A DNA stretch of 32,223 nucleotides, taken from the NCBI GenBank assembly GCA_959605275.1, contig CAUHFD010000007.1, forward strand, positions 1 through 32,223, in the 5' to 3' direction. The position numbers and the translations under genes are program-made. Source of the DNA: an uncultured Eubacteriales bacterium (GTDB lineage: Bacteria; Bacillota; Clostridia; Oscillospirales; Ruminococcaceae). The notes beneath the pieces were generated by a model, which was given only the letters and a program-made list of their open reading frames with translations, had not been told where the DNA came from and searched no databases. Each line of letters begins with the position of its first letter. Positions within the stretch are counted from its first letter, which is position 1. This document shows, one piece after another, positions 8,244-17,840 of this stretch.

Positions 8244-11200
8244 ATGATACCTGAAATGATGAATCAAACGAATTTATTGCAGAATACCGGCTCGGTTTGT
8301 TTTTGGAGCTGGAATGACAACATAGACAAAGAAGAAATACGGGAGCAACTGGAAGAGTTTGCAGCCGGCCGTTTTTCAGGCGTTATCGTCCATTCCCGTT
8401 GCGGTCTACGGATACCCTATATGGGAGACGAATGGTTTGAACTATATTCTGTTGTGATAGAAGAGGCAAAGCGCCTGAAACTCGAAATATGGATATATGA
8501 TGAGGATGGCTGGCCCAGCGGTTTTGCCGGCGGCAGAGTGACTGCACGCGGCGAGGATTTTTGGATCAAGGGCTTAAACTTTTCAAAGGGCGGCTCTGAC
8601 ACGGGCACAAATGTGGTTGCGGTCTTTAGAAAGCAAGGCGCTGACTATCACAGAATCTCGGCTGACGAAAGCACTGACGATGATTTAATCTGTAGCTATG
8701 CTGCTGACAGCAACTATGTAGACCTTTTGTCTGAAAAAACTGTCAAGGTCTTTATCGAAACAACATACGAACAGTACAAAAAACATTTCGGGATGTATTT
8801 CGGCACTGTGATAAAGGGCTTTTTTACAGATGAGCCGCAGATAAGAACCTTTCCATGGAGCAAGACTTTGGCAGACGCCTGGCAGCAAAAATACGACGGC
8901 GATATCCGTGACGGGCTTTATATGCTGATCGAGGAGACTGGCAACTGGCAGGAGTTTCGGTATAGGTTTCGTTCGCTTGCGAATGAGCTGTTTTACCGAT
9001 CGTTTACCAAGCAGCTGTCTGCTTGGTGCGAAGAAAACGGTTTAATGTTGACCGGGCATTTTAGTGAAGAAGACGGTCTGTTTGCACAAATGGGTACAAG
9101 CGGCGGCGTCATGCGCCAATATGTTGCGATGCAGTTGCCAGGAATAGATTGTCTGGGCCGCAGAATCTCTAGCCCTGTGCTTGCCAAGCAGGCGTCAAGT
9201 ATCGTAAACCAGTTCGGAAAGGTCGGTGCCCTCTGTGAGGTGTTTGGCTGCGCCGGCTGGGATATTACCTTTGATGAGCTGCTTTATTATTGGGGAAGGC
9301 TTTCTGCATTAGGAATTACCAAGCCTTGCTTTCATCTGGCTGCATATTCTATCGTCGGCAGACGTAAACGCGATTACCCAGCCTTTTTCTCTTATCAGGA
9401 GCCGTGGTGGCAGCAGTTCCCTGAAGTGATGAAGCATATTGACGGACTCAACCGTCTTATGACAGAGGGCGTCCGCGATGTCAGCACTCTGATTATTGCA
9501 CCAACTGACAGTATTACAGCAAATTATTTAAACAACTATGAAAAAGCAAGCCGCTCCATGAACGATTCGTGCGAATACCGTATGTTGCTTGAAAATCTTT
9601 TGGACCTTCAGCTTGACTGTGAGTTGGGTGATGAAACGGTCATATCAAAATACGGTTTTGTTCGCGACGGTGCGTTTTGTATCGGCAACGCCTCTTATAA
9701 GCAGGTTTTTGTATCCGAGACATCAACGTTAAAGGAGACCACGGTAAAGCTTTTGACACTTTTTGTGGAATCGGGCGGCACGGTCATCTATGTAACCGAA
9801 AAGCCGAAGCTAATAGATTTAAAGCCCGGTACTATGCCTCGCGGTGTTGTAATCCAAAACAGAAAAGCGCTGCTTGAAAAGCTGATCAAACACTTAGGAA
9901 TCGTGCGTTCTGCTACGGTACACGATCCAAGCAGTGATCATTTACGGCAGGGCGCTGTTATCCATTCACGGGTGCTGAAGCAGGGAAAGCGCATTCATAT
10001 ATGGAGTGGGGCTGATTTTAAGCCTGGTCAGTCGGTTATTTCGGTACCGCTTGAATCGCCTGGAAGCTATTCAGCTTATCTGATTGATCCAGCAAGTGGT
10101 TGTGAACGTTGCTTAAAAACCGTACATAGTGAAAATATGCTGCTGATCTATGCAGACCTGCCGGGCTGCGGTAATACAATAATCGAGATCAGGAAACAGA
10201 CTGACACCCCTGATTATGTGCCTGTGATCGTGGGCGTACAGCCGATCACGGATTACAGCATAGCCCTTTGTGATGAGAATGCTTTGACGGTCGATTATGC
10301 ACAGTTTTCTGTAGATAACCGACCCTATACCGAGAAGCAGCCGATTGTTAGGGCAATTGACTGGCTATACCAAGAGCTGAAAAAATACAATGCGCAGGCG
10401 GTCGTACCGATACGCATTAAGTATGAAGTATTCTGCGATGAAACATTAGATACTTGCGGTATTTCATTTATCGTTGAGGATGAGCATGTATGCACCATAG
10501 AAGTAAATGGAAAGACGGTTCCGAAAAAACGCGAAGGTTACTGGATCGACAAAGGCTTTGGCAGATATAAAATAGGTCATTTGTTGCAACCGGGGGTCAA
10601 CCAAATTATTCTGTCTTATCAGGCTGTGGGCAATGAATGCGATACATCAATACTGGACGGATTTGAAAATGAGAGAAACCGTTTTTATTATCCAATCGAG
10701 CCTGACAGCATTTATATATTGGGGGATTTTGATGTAAAAACCGGGTCTGAGGTAACCTATTATAACGGCTGTTGCAGTGTACAAAAGGGAGATTTTAAGT
10801 TAGTACCTTCCAAGCCGAAAAAAATTGGTTCCGTCACAGAACAGGGAGCATGGTTTTATCGCGGCAACATCAAATATTCCTTTACCGTACAGACAGATAA
10901 GAACTATGAACATGTTTATCTGCTGCTCAAAAATGCAAGAGCTACCGCTGTTCAGCTTCGTGTGGGCGAGTGTTGCAAAACGGTTGCTCTGTTGACAGAT
11001 GCAATTGATATCACCGACTACTTACATGAGGGCGTAAATGAATTGGAAGTTACGTTGCTCGGTCATAACCGGAATTTGCTTGGACCGCATCACCATATAA
11101 AGCGGATAGTTGCAATGGTAGGACCAAGCACGTTTACAGGCACTGTGGGATTTGAGGACTTCGTTTCACCTGATATAACAGGAGACAGCAGCTGGACAGA

Positions 11201-11288
11201 CAGCTATAGCTTTATTCCGTTTGGCTGTGATGGAATCAGCTTGATTTTCAAAAACAGTCAGCCCCTCTCTGCCTATTCAAATTTTTAA
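8244..11288 (+). CDS. GH106-like glycoside hydrolase (putative alpha-L-rhamnosidase), cytosolic
   Basis: The 1014-residue protein begins with a TIM-barrel type seen in GH106 and related enzymes. It has FWSWND near residue 20, IYDEDGWPSG at about 84-93, FFTDEP with E197, GHFSEEDG near 271-278, then CEVFGCAGWD at 331-340 and a HLAAYS/RRKRDYP segment. FTDEP and the EVFG glutamate are candidate catalytic or metal-site residues by family analogy. Later beta-sandwich domains (roughly 730-1000) look like galactose-binding-type modules, for example around VEVNGK-like strands. No signal peptide is present, so it should work on imported oligosaccharides. The start is supported by AGAGG at 8232-8236. 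Known GH106 enzymes release alpha-L-rhamnose; other sugars are possible in this divergent superfamily. The GH78 gene at the end of the operon strengthens the rhamnose link. Confidence 0.72.
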   Translation: MIPEMMNQTNLLQNTGSVCFWSWNDNIDKEEIREQLEEFAAGRFSGVIVHSRCGLRIPYMGDEWFELYSVVIEEAKRLKLEIWIYDEDGWPSGFAGGRVTARGEDFWIKGLNFSKGGSDTGTNVVAVFRKQGADYHRISADESTDDDLICSYAADSNYVDLLSEKTVKVFIETTYEQYKKHFGMYFGTVIKGFFTDEPQIRTFPWSKTLADAWQQKYDGDIRDGLYMLIEETGNWQEFRYRFRSLANELFYRSFTKQLSAWCEENGLMLTGHFSEEDGLFAQMGTSGGVMRQYVAMQLPGIDCLGRRISSPVLAKQASSIVNQFGKVGALCEVFGCAGWDITFDELLYYWGRLSALGITKPCFHLAAYSIVGRRKRDYPAFFSYQEPWWQQFPEVMKHIDGLNRLMTEGVRDVSTLIIAPTDSITANYLNNYEKASRSMNDSCEYRMLLENLLDLQLDCELGDETVISKYGFVRDGAFCIGNASYKQVFVSETSTLKETTVKLLTLFVESGGTVIYVTEKPKLIDLKPGTMPRGVVIQNRKALLEKLIKHLGIVRSATVHDPSSDHLRQGAVIHSRVLKQGKRIHIWSGADFKPGQSVISVPLESPGSYSAYLIDPASGCERCLKTVHSENMLLIYADLPGCGNTIIEIRKQTDTPDYVPVIVGVQPITDYSIALCDENALTVDYAQFSVDNRPYTEKQPIVRAIDWLYQELKKYNAQAVVPIRIKYEVFCDETLDTCGISFIVEDEHVCTIEVNGKTVPKKREGYWIDKGFGRYKIGHLLQPGVNQIILSYQAVGNECDTSILDGFENERNRFYYPIEPDSIYILGDFDVKTGSEVTYYNGCCSVQKGDFKLVPSKPKKIGSVTEQGAWFYRGNIKYSFTVQTDKNYEHVYLLLKNARATAVQLRVGECCKTVALLTDAIDITDYLHEGVNELEVTLLGHNRNLLGPHHHIKRIVAMVGPSTFTGTVGFEDFVSPDITGDSSWTDSYSFIPFGCDGISLIFKNSQPLSAYSNF

Positions 11289-11342
11289 GCTAGTTCGTTT
11301 TTGAAAATTATTTAATTATAATGAAAGTTTGGAGTGAAGACA

Positions 11343-12938
11343 TTGGCTAAGAAACATATGAATTCCTTTGTTCGAATTTTTTCGATAATGCTGTGTGCGG
11401 TCTTGATTTGTTCCGCTGGTACGGGCTGCAAAGATTCAGGTCCTGCCGAAAGCGAGGATGAATACTACACAAGTACCATCAGGCGCCCCGTTGACAACAA
11501 TGACGACGATAACAATAACGATGCCAATGACGAAGATAGCAATACAAGTGTAGAAACGCAGGACCCAAACGGGGAACAAAACACCTCTTCTAAAAAAGGC
11601 AGTACCGGAACAAACAACAATGGCGAGACATCGTCGAAAGCAACGGCAAATAATGATAAAGATTTGGACGATGTAAAAACCGAAGGAAAAACTTTTACTA
11701 TTTGCTCCTCCTATCTGCCGGCCAAAGAATCAGAGGACAACACACTGTTTGAACAGATTTTTTTTAAACGTGTTCGTGAAGTGGAAAAGAAATACGGCGT
11801 TACGATTAAAATTATTAATACTCTTGAGGTGACCGCAGACGGACTGGCGTCGTTTATCCGTGCAGGAAAACCGGTTGCCAATATTTTGGAAACGGATGTT
11901 CGCCGTCTGCCAGCTATGATCGCTGCGGGCTATATCAAACCGTGGAACCAGATCGGCGGCGTCAATGTGAATAATCCTAACTTTTTTGCAGGATATACAA
12001 ATTCGGCCAAGATAGGCGGAAACTATTACGGCTTGCAATTTGAAAAGCCGCCGGAAGTACGTTACTGTATGGTGATGAATAAAAACCTACTCAAGCAAAA
12101 GGGTATTAATCCCGATGAGATTTATAATATGGTAGATAAGAAAAAATGGGACTTTGCCACTTTTCTTGATTATGCAAAACGCACCACCAACGCCGGTAGC
12201 GGTATTTATGGTGTGGGTGGCAACCCGGAATATGTCATGGAAATGCTGATGAGCGCAAATAATGCCCAGATTGTGACGTTAAACGCCAACGGAAAAGCCA
12301 CTCCAACCTATACTTCACAAAACGTTGTGAAAGCTCTTGAATTTATGAACCAGTTGATCAATACTGATAAGGTATTCTATACAACTTCCGGCATGTTCAG
12401 CCGTAATACTTATGCTTCCAGCATGCCGGACTACATCAATCAGTTTATCCAAGGCAAACTCACTTTCTTGATGGAGGATTCTTGGGCACTGAATCAGCGT
12501 ATCCGACCTCAAGTGAAAAATTTCGACTACGGCATGCTTCCTGTTCCGTTGGGTCCCTCCGGCACAAAGTATACTTCCTCCAGTGGACATGCGAGGGTTT
12601 GGTTTACCACCTCTACCAATAAGGATCTTGATTTTACTGCCAAAATCTTTAATGCTCTTGCTGAAGCTCCCGCCGGATACAGTGGAAGCAACTGGTGGCA
12701 GGACGAGGTACAACTCGATTATTTCCAGAATAACGACACCAAGTCGCTGGGCGTTTATACCAATTTGCTCAATAATATGGTGGTTGACCATGGTTTAGGT
12801 ATGCCTAACGTATTCAGCGGTTTTGAAAACAAAGTGATGTATGAGCCGATGTTCTGGTCTTCCGGCAAAACCGTCAGTGCTGCTATAGACAGCATTAAGG
12901 GCAACTATGACAAAGCGATAAACGACATGTTTAATTGA
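11343..12938 (+). CDS. sugar ABC transporter solute-binding lipoprotein
   Basis: A 531-residue family-1 extracellular solute-binding protein. The signal peptide ends in a lipobox-like S-A-G-T-G-C, predicting a lipid anchor on the outer face of the membrane. A low-complexity stalk of about 80 residues rich in N, D, S and T follows, with the binding domain from about residue 105 (KTFTICSSYLP). Typical signals include the KKKWDFATFLDYAKRT-type helix and a MEDSW turn near the hinge. The start is placed at TTG 11343 because GGAG at 11331-11334 lies eight bases upstream. A GTG at 11334 overlaps that ribosome binding site, and ATG 11358 is a weaker alternative. It probably feeds the permeases at 15933 and 16863. 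A strong hairpin follows the gene and may raise its level above downstream genes. Confidence 0.85.
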   Translation: MAKKHMNSFVRIFSIMLCAVLICSAGTGCKDSGPAESEDEYYTSTIRRPVDNNDDDNNNDANDEDSNTSVETQDPNGEQNTSSKKGSTGTNNNGETSSKATANNDKDLDDVKTEGKTFTICSSYLPAKESEDNTLFEQIFFKRVREVEKKYGVTIKIINTLEVTADGLASFIRAGKPVANILETDVRRLPAMIAAGYIKPWNQIGGVNVNNPNFFAGYTNSAKIGGNYYGLQFEKPPEVRYCMVMNKNLLKQKGINPDEIYNMVDKKKWDFATFLDYAKRTTNAGSGIYGVGGNPEYVMEMLMSANNAQIVTLNANGKATPTYTSQNVVKALEFMNQLINTDKVFYTTSGMFSRNTYASSMPDYINQFIQGKLTFLMEDSWALNQRIRPQVKNFDYGMLPVPLGPSGTKYTSSSGHARVWFTTSTNKDLDFTAKIFNALAEAPAGYSGSNWWQDEVQLDYFQNNDTKSLGVYTNLLNNMVVDHGLGMPNVFSGFENKVMYEPMFWSSGKTVSAAIDSIKGNYDKAINDMFN

Positions 12939-12948
12939 TCTAATTTTG

Positions 12949-12987
12949 CAACACGTATGCTTCCGTGTAATGGAAGCATACGTGTTG
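12949..12987 (+). promoter_or_regulatory. strong intercistronic stem-loop after the binding-protein gene
   Basis: Two 16-base arms (12949-12964 and 12972-12987) pair perfectly around a 7-base loop GTGTAAT. The core is ACACGTATGCTTCC against its complement. No T-run follows, so it is not a classical terminator. Hairpins at this place, right after the binding-protein gene, are known in sugar ABC operons to protect the upstream mRNA or attenuate read-through, which fits the need for excess binding protein. Confidence 0.75.
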
Positions 12988-13016
12988 TATGTAAATTCAT
13001 TCGGGAGGATACTGCG

Positions 13017-15908
13017 TTGAGAACAAATGCTTTTATCAACAGATTTTATAGATTGATTGTTATCTCGATAGTTTCATTGTCCTTAACAGCCTCTGCGGTG
13101 CTGATATCCCCGATATCCGTGCATGCAGACGAGATTTTGGCAGATAGTGGAACTGCTGAAAGCACAATTGATGATGCAGTTCCTTATAGCGAATATATCG
13201 AAAGGCACAGCGACGCTTCCTATCCCGATCAAAGGATCGTATTGACCGGAGAAAATGCAGTCACTGAGCCAAAAGACAGCACCAAAATACTTGAAAATTA
13301 TAAAGGATACGACGGCACAGCGATATATACCGAAGAAGCGAGTGAGATTTCCTGGACGATAGATGTCCCTCAATCGGGACTGTACACCATGCTTTTTGAA
13401 TACTATCCAGTGTCAGGCGGAGGCGGCACGATTGAGAGACGGCTTGTAATAGATGGTAAACTGCCTTTTAGTGAGGCCGACCGGCTTTCTTTTTCAAGAC
13501 TGTGGGCGAATTCAGAGGAAGAGATCAAGTATGACACACAGGGCAACCAGATCATGATCGAGCAAGTGGAGGTACCCGCGTGGATCGAGCAATATGCAAT
13601 TGATACATCAGGCATGTGGCTGGGACCGCTTCGGTTTTATCTCTCTGCCGGCCGGCACACGGTCTGTGTGGTAGGCATCATGGAGCCTATGGTTATAGGG
13701 AAAATATCCTTTGAGCCGGTATCGGATACGACTGCCCCCTCCTATGCCGATGTGTACGCCTCCTATCCTCAGAAAAACCGTGTTTCCTCTGAAGCGGCAG
13801 TCATGATGCAGGGAGAAGAGGCAAATATAAAATCAACTCAGATGATGTTTCCACTTGCTGACAAAACCTCTCCGACTGTTGAGCCGTACAGCTATTCAAA
13901 GATCGTATACAATACAATAGGTGGCAACCAGTGGATCAATGCAGGCCAATGGGCGCAATGGTCTTTCTTTGTTTCAGAAAGCGGTCTGTATGCGCTTTCT
14001 GCTCACTTTAAGCAAGCCTTAAAGAACGGACGCGCAAGCATCAGAGAAATACAGATCGACGGAGTTACCCCGTTTTCTGAGGCAAATAACTGGAAGTTTC
14101 CGTATGCTTCTGTGTGGCAGACAGAATGGTTTGCCGATGATAATGGAATACCTTATGAGTTTTATTTGGAAAAAGGATGGCATACCTTGCGGCTGAATGT
14201 CGGGTTAGGTGATTATAATGAGATCATTGCTCTTTCGACCCAATATTTAAGCGAATTAAACAGCATCTACCGTTCTATTATTGCAATATCGGGCGTGAAT
14301 CCCGATCAGTACCGTGATTATAAATTTGATAAGATGATACCGGAAGTCATCGGTCAGATGAAAGAAATCAGCAAAAATCTGAAAGCGCTTGAGCAAACAG
14401 TTGCTCAAATCGACGGCAATACGCGGTCTGTAGCTGATATAAAACGGTTATACGTGCAGTTGGATATGATGTTAGAGGATACTGACACTATAGCGGCGCG
14501 TCTCACAAGCTTTAAGGATAATATTGCCTCCTTGGGCACTTGGATCAACACACAGCGCGGACAGCCACTGGAGCTTGATTGGTTAAAGCTCTCGTCAGCA
14601 GATGTCTCCTTGCCGCGGGGTGAGGCTGACTTTTTTTCACTTGTACTACATTACATAAAAGGATTTGCTTATTCGTTTGTTGCCGATTATGAATCCATCG
14701 GGCAGACAGATATTGCTGCTGATACCTCTATCAAGGTTTGGATGACAACCACGCAGGATCAGGCGCAGCTTCTTCGCCAGATCATTATCAGCGATTTTAC
14801 CCCCAAAAGCAAAATAGCAGCAGAGGTACAGCTTGTATCGGTAAGGGCGCTTCTGCCGGCGATCTTGGCGGGCAAAGGGCCTGATGTTTCACTGGGTATG
14901 TTAGCAGCGGATGTGAATAACTTGGCGCTGAGAGATGCGGTTTATGATTTATCTGAATTTGAAGATGTTTCGGACGTATGCGAAGAATTTTATGATTATG
15001 CAGTAGACACTTTTCGGTATAACAACGGATTATATGCACTACCCGAAACACAGACGTGGGCAATGCTGTTCTACAGAAAGGACATTTTAAAGGAATTTGA
15101 TATTTCATTGGAAGAATTAAACACATGGGATTCTATTCTGAGTTCCGTTTTGCCTAAATTGAAGAAAAGCTCGCTTGCGTTTGGAATCATGCCGACCATC
15201 CAAAATTATCTGCCGTTTTTATATCAGACCGACGGACAGCTGTATACAGCAGATGGCAAACGCTCTGGCCTTTCTGAGAGCAAGGCGATTGAGAGCATGA
15301 AGCTGTTTACAATGCTTTATAAGCAGTACGGCGTCCCGCTTTCGTTTGATTTTGCCAACCGCTTCAGAACAGGAGAAATGCCGATCGCGGTTACTGATTT
15401 TACAGCATATAACACCTTGACGCTGTTTGCTTCAGAAATAAAAGGTCTTTGGGGCATGCTGCCGGTACCCGGCACTGTTCAGGCAGACGGAACAGTGAGC
15501 CATAAAACCGTTGCGACCGTGAACGGCACTGTGATCATGAAAGACACGGAGCAGTTGGATGCGGCATGGGCGTTTTTAAAATGGTGGACCTCCGCACAGA
15601 CGCAGGATACTTTCGGCAGACGTCTTGAGGCAGTGGTCGGTACCTCCTCGCGATACAACACTGCAAACAAGCAGGCAATCAGGCAGGTGCGGTGGGACCC
15701 GGATATGCGTGACAGCATGCTTTATCAGGTAGAGAAGCTGAAAGAATATCCGCAGGTTCCCGGCGGTTATTTCTCCGAACGCCTTTTCAACTTTGCCTAC
15801 AGAAATATTGTATATGATGATGCCGACGTACGGGAAAGCATGAACAGTGTTGCAGAAAATATTGATCGTGAGATGAAAAATAAACGTGAAGAATACGGCT
15901 TGGAGTAA
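13017..15908 (+). CDS. giant solute-binding protein with N-terminal carbohydrate-binding-like domains
   Basis: The start is set at TTG 13017: GGGAGG at 13003-13008 sits eight bases upstream and a signal peptide follows at once. The open frame's ATG at 12957 lies inside the hairpin and gives no signal. The 963-residue product has a Sec signal ending near S-V-H-A-D with no lipobox cysteine. Two beta-rich CBM-like domains follow (about 45-240 and 240-400; note QWINAGQWAQWSF and the paired VIDGKLPFSEA / IQIDGVTPFSEA strands). Then comes a helical region (about 400-560) and a family-1 solute-binding domain (about 570-950; KVWMTTTQDQ, KGPDVSLG, FYRKDIL, AWAFLKWW). Ordinary binding proteins have 400-550 residues, so this one is double size. 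It may bind a polymer and hand over oligosaccharides. How it stays at the surface is unclear; an uncleaved signal helix is possible. Confidence 0.82.
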   Translation: MRTNAFINRFYRLIVISIVSLSLTASAVLISPISVHADEILADSGTAESTIDDAVPYSEYIERHSDASYPDQRIVLTGENAVTEPKDSTKILENYKGYDGTAIYTEEASEISWTIDVPQSGLYTMLFEYYPVSGGGGTIERRLVIDGKLPFSEADRLSFSRLWANSEEEIKYDTQGNQIMIEQVEVPAWIEQYAIDTSGMWLGPLRFYLSAGRHTVCVVGIMEPMVIGKISFEPVSDTTAPSYADVYASYPQKNRVSSEAAVMMQGEEANIKSTQMMFPLADKTSPTVEPYSYSKIVYNTIGGNQWINAGQWAQWSFFVSESGLYALSAHFKQALKNGRASIREIQIDGVTPFSEANNWKFPYASVWQTEWFADDNGIPYEFYLEKGWHTLRLNVGLGDYNEIIALSTQYLSELNSIYRSIIAISGVNPDQYRDYKFDKMIPEVIGQMKEISKNLKALEQTVAQIDGNTRSVADIKRLYVQLDMMLEDTDTIAARLTSFKDNIASLGTWINTQRGQPLELDWLKLSSADVSLPRGEADFFSLVLHYIKGFAYSFVADYESIGQTDIAADTSIKVWMTTTQDQAQLLRQIIISDFTPKSKIAAEVQLVSVRALLPAILAGKGPDVSLGMLAADVNNLALRDAVYDLSEFEDVSDVCEEFYDYAVDTFRYNNGLYALPETQTWAMLFYRKDILKEFDISLEELNTWDSILSSVLPKLKKSSLAFGIMPTIQNYLPFLYQTDGQLYTADGKRSGLSESKAIESMKLFTMLYKQYGVPLSFDFANRFRTGEMPIAVTDFTAYNTLTLFASEIKGLWGMLPVPGTVQADGTVSHKTVATVNGTVIMKDTEQLDAAWAFLKWWTSAQTQDTFGRRLEAVVGTSSRYNTANKQAIRQVRWDPDMRDSMLYQVEKLKEYPQVPGGYFSERLFNFAYRNIVYDDADVRESMNSVAENIDREMKNKREEYGLE

Positions 15909-15932
15909 TTTTAGGGAAAGGAAGGTTTCTTT

Positions 15933-16841
15933 ATGGCCAAAGGTATAAATATGAAAAAAGTCCATTTGTTTTGGTCTCGTTACGGCGAGGATTATCTTTT
16001 TATATTTCCTTATATGCTGATATTCTTTGCTTTTTTTCTGCTGCCGGTCTTAATATCAATGGTTTTGTCCTTTACAAATTTTGATGCGGTCCACTGGCCG
16101 TCGTTTATCGGTCTTCGCAATTATTTTCGGTTGTTGATGGATGATTCGTTATTTCCGTTAGCGCTTAAAAACACATTGCTTTTTGCTATTATGATAGGTC
16201 CGATCGGATTTTTTTTAAGCCTGCTACTCGCATGGCTTTTGAACGAGCTTGGGAACAGGATGCGTTATTTATTAACGCTGCTGTTTTATGCTCCTGCCAT
16301 CAGCGGTGGCGCATATGTAATATGGCAGATCATATACAGTGGAGACACCTACGGCTTTTTAAACGGTATTTTAATGAATTTGGGAATTATTTATAAGCCT
16401 ATTCAGTGGCTGACCGATCCTGAATACATGATGGGATCTGCTATCGTTGTCATGTTGTGGCTGAGCTTTGGTGCGGGATTTTTATCGTTTATTGCTGGCT
16501 TTAAAAATGTAGACCGGCGCTTATATGAAGCTGCTGCCATTGACGGAATTAAAAACCGTTATCAGGAGATGTGGTATGTCACACTCCCGTCCATGAAGCC
16601 GCAGCTGATGTTCGGCGCTGTTATGAGTATCACGAGTGCCTTTGGTACCGGCGATGTTATCAGTGCGATTTACGGCTTTCCAAGCACGAATTACGCTGTA
16701 TACACCTTGGTACATTTATTGCAGGATTACGGCAATGTGAGATTTGAAATGGGGTATGCGTCAGCAATTGCGACGGTTTTGTTTTTGATCATGCTTAGTT
16801 CTAACCTGATTGTTCAAAAATTACTTGCAGAAAAAAACTAA
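15933..16841 (+). CDS. sugar ABC transporter permease, MalF/UgpA type (pair 1)
   Basis: A 302-residue integral membrane protein with about six helices, the first at FPYMLIFFAFFLLPVL. The permease signature EAAAIDG (from residue 199) with the downstream LPSMKP forms the cytoplasmic loop that docks on the ATPase. GGAAAGGAAGG (15915-15925) precedes ATG 15933; a second ATG at 15951 is possible. It lies 24 nt behind the giant binding protein and 21 nt before its partner permease, a standard arrangement for the heterodimeric channel of a carbohydrate importer. Confidence 0.93.
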   Translation: MAKGINMKKVHLFWSRYGEDYLFIFPYMLIFFAFFLLPVLISMVLSFTNFDAVHWPSFIGLRNYFRLLMDDSLFPLALKNTLLFAIMIGPIGFFLSLLLAWLLNELGNRMRYLLTLLFYAPAISGGAYVIWQIIYSGDTYGFLNGILMNLGIIYKPIQWLTDPEYMMGSAIVVMLWLSFGAGFLSFIAGFKNVDRRLYEAAAIDGIKNRYQEMWYVTLPSMKPQLMFGAVMSITSAFGTGDVISAIYGFPSTNYAVYTLVHLLQDYGNVRFEMGYASAIATVLFLIMLSSNLIVQKLLAEKN

Positions 16842-16862
16842 AAACAGGCAGGTGATCCATCT

Positions 16863-17792
16863 ATGCACACGCAGGTCGTTTCCGATAGCGGTAAAAGGAA
16901 AAGAGCTTTTTTTGCCAAAATACGCAGTCTCAATCATAGTAAAAAAACAAACCGTTCAAAAGCAGGAACATTTTTTATTATACTGGTTCTGTTTGCTTTT
17001 GCACTTTGTGTTGCTTTGCCGATGGCATATATCATATCAAATTCTTTTAAACAGCAGGATGAGCTGTTTGCATTCCCCCCGAAGCTAATCCCTACAAATC
17101 CTACACTTGGAAACTTCAGGGATATGTTTACGGTTATGTCTTCCTCAAATGTTCCCTTTTTGCGATATATATTTAACAGCTTTTTTGTCACAGGCGTGGG
17201 CGCTGCCGGGCATATCATCATTTCTTCTATGTGCGCTTATCCGCTGGCCAAAAAGAAGTTTCCGGGCAGAAAGCTTTTATTTAATATTGTTGTATTTTCT
17301 CTGATGTTTAATGCGACAGTGACCGCGATACCGAATTATCTTGTTATGTCAAAACTGCAATGGATAGACACATATACCGCACTTATCGTTCCTGCTTTTG
17401 GCATGTCCTTGGGTTTGTATCTGATGAAGCAGTTTATGGAACAGATACCCGATTCGCTGTTGGAGGCGGCACGGATCGACGGCGCAAGCCAATGGAAAAC
17501 GTTTTGGCGTATCGTCATGCCGAATGTAAAATCCGCGTGGATGACCCTGCTCCTTTTGACGGTACAAAATTTATGGCCGATAGGCGATAACAATTTTATA
17601 TACAAAGAAGAGCTGAAAACACTTGCCTATGCACTCACACAGATACAGGGAACCGGCTTGACGGTCAATATCGCCAGAGCAGGTGTTGGCGCCGCTGTGT
17701 CGGTATTTATGATGATTGTTCCGATTTTGATATTTATATTTAGTCAAAGTAATATCATCGAAACCATGTCTTCCTCTGGGATGAAGGATTAG
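16863..17792 (+). CDS. sugar ABC transporter permease, MalG/UgpE type (pair 1)
   Basis: A 309-residue partner of the preceding permease. The N-terminus has about 38 charged residues before the first helix (FFIILVLFAFALCVALP). The ATPase-docking signature reads EAARIDG from residue 201 with IVMPNVK following. AGGTGA at 16850-16855 is the ribosome binding site. The C-terminal helix ends in FSQSNIIETMSSSGMKD, typical of this subfamily. The stop codon at 17790-17792 is the first base-paired element of a possible attenuator (17791-17840). Confidence 0.93.
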   Translation: MHTQVVSDSGKRKRAFFAKIRSLNHSKKTNRSKAGTFFIILVLFAFALCVALPMAYIISNSFKQQDELFAFPPKLIPTNPTLGNFRDMFTVMSSSNVPFLRYIFNSFFVTGVGAAGHIIISSMCAYPLAKKKFPGRKLLFNIVVFSLMFNATVTAIPNYLVMSKLQWIDTYTALIVPAFGMSLGLYLMKQFMEQIPDSLLEAARIDGASQWKTFWRIVMPNVKSAWMTLLLLTVQNLWPIGDNNFIYKEELKTLAYALTQIQGTGLTVNIARAGVGAAVSVFMMIVPILIFIFSQSNIIETMSSSGMKD

Positions 17793-17840
17793 AGGCATTA
17801 AAAACAAACTGTAATTTTTTCAGCCTCTGTGTTTGTTTTT
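17791..17840 (+). terminator. terminator-like or attenuator structure between permease and NHL-YIP1 genes
   Basis: AAAAACAAAC (17800-17809) pairs perfectly with GTTTGTTTTT (17831-17840), ending in a T-run as in a weak intrinsic terminator. A second perfect pairing, AGAGGC (17791-17796) with GCCTCT (17823-17828), crosses the first, so the two cannot form as simple nested hairpins. They are either alternatives or a pseudoknot. Partial termination here would lower the downstream genes. Confidence 0.45.

Noticed and set aside
7980..8254. Two small open frames in the 296-nt gap
   Set aside because: No ribosome binding site, no recognisable motif and mutual overlap; left as non-coding.
12315..12791. 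158-aa open frame on the minus strand
   Set aside because: Antisense to the well-supported binding lipoprotein gene, with no recognisable domain.
12957..13016. Upstream ATG start for the giant binding protein
   Set aside because: The ATG is inside a perfect hairpin, has no ribosome binding site, and would bury the signal peptide 20 residues in.
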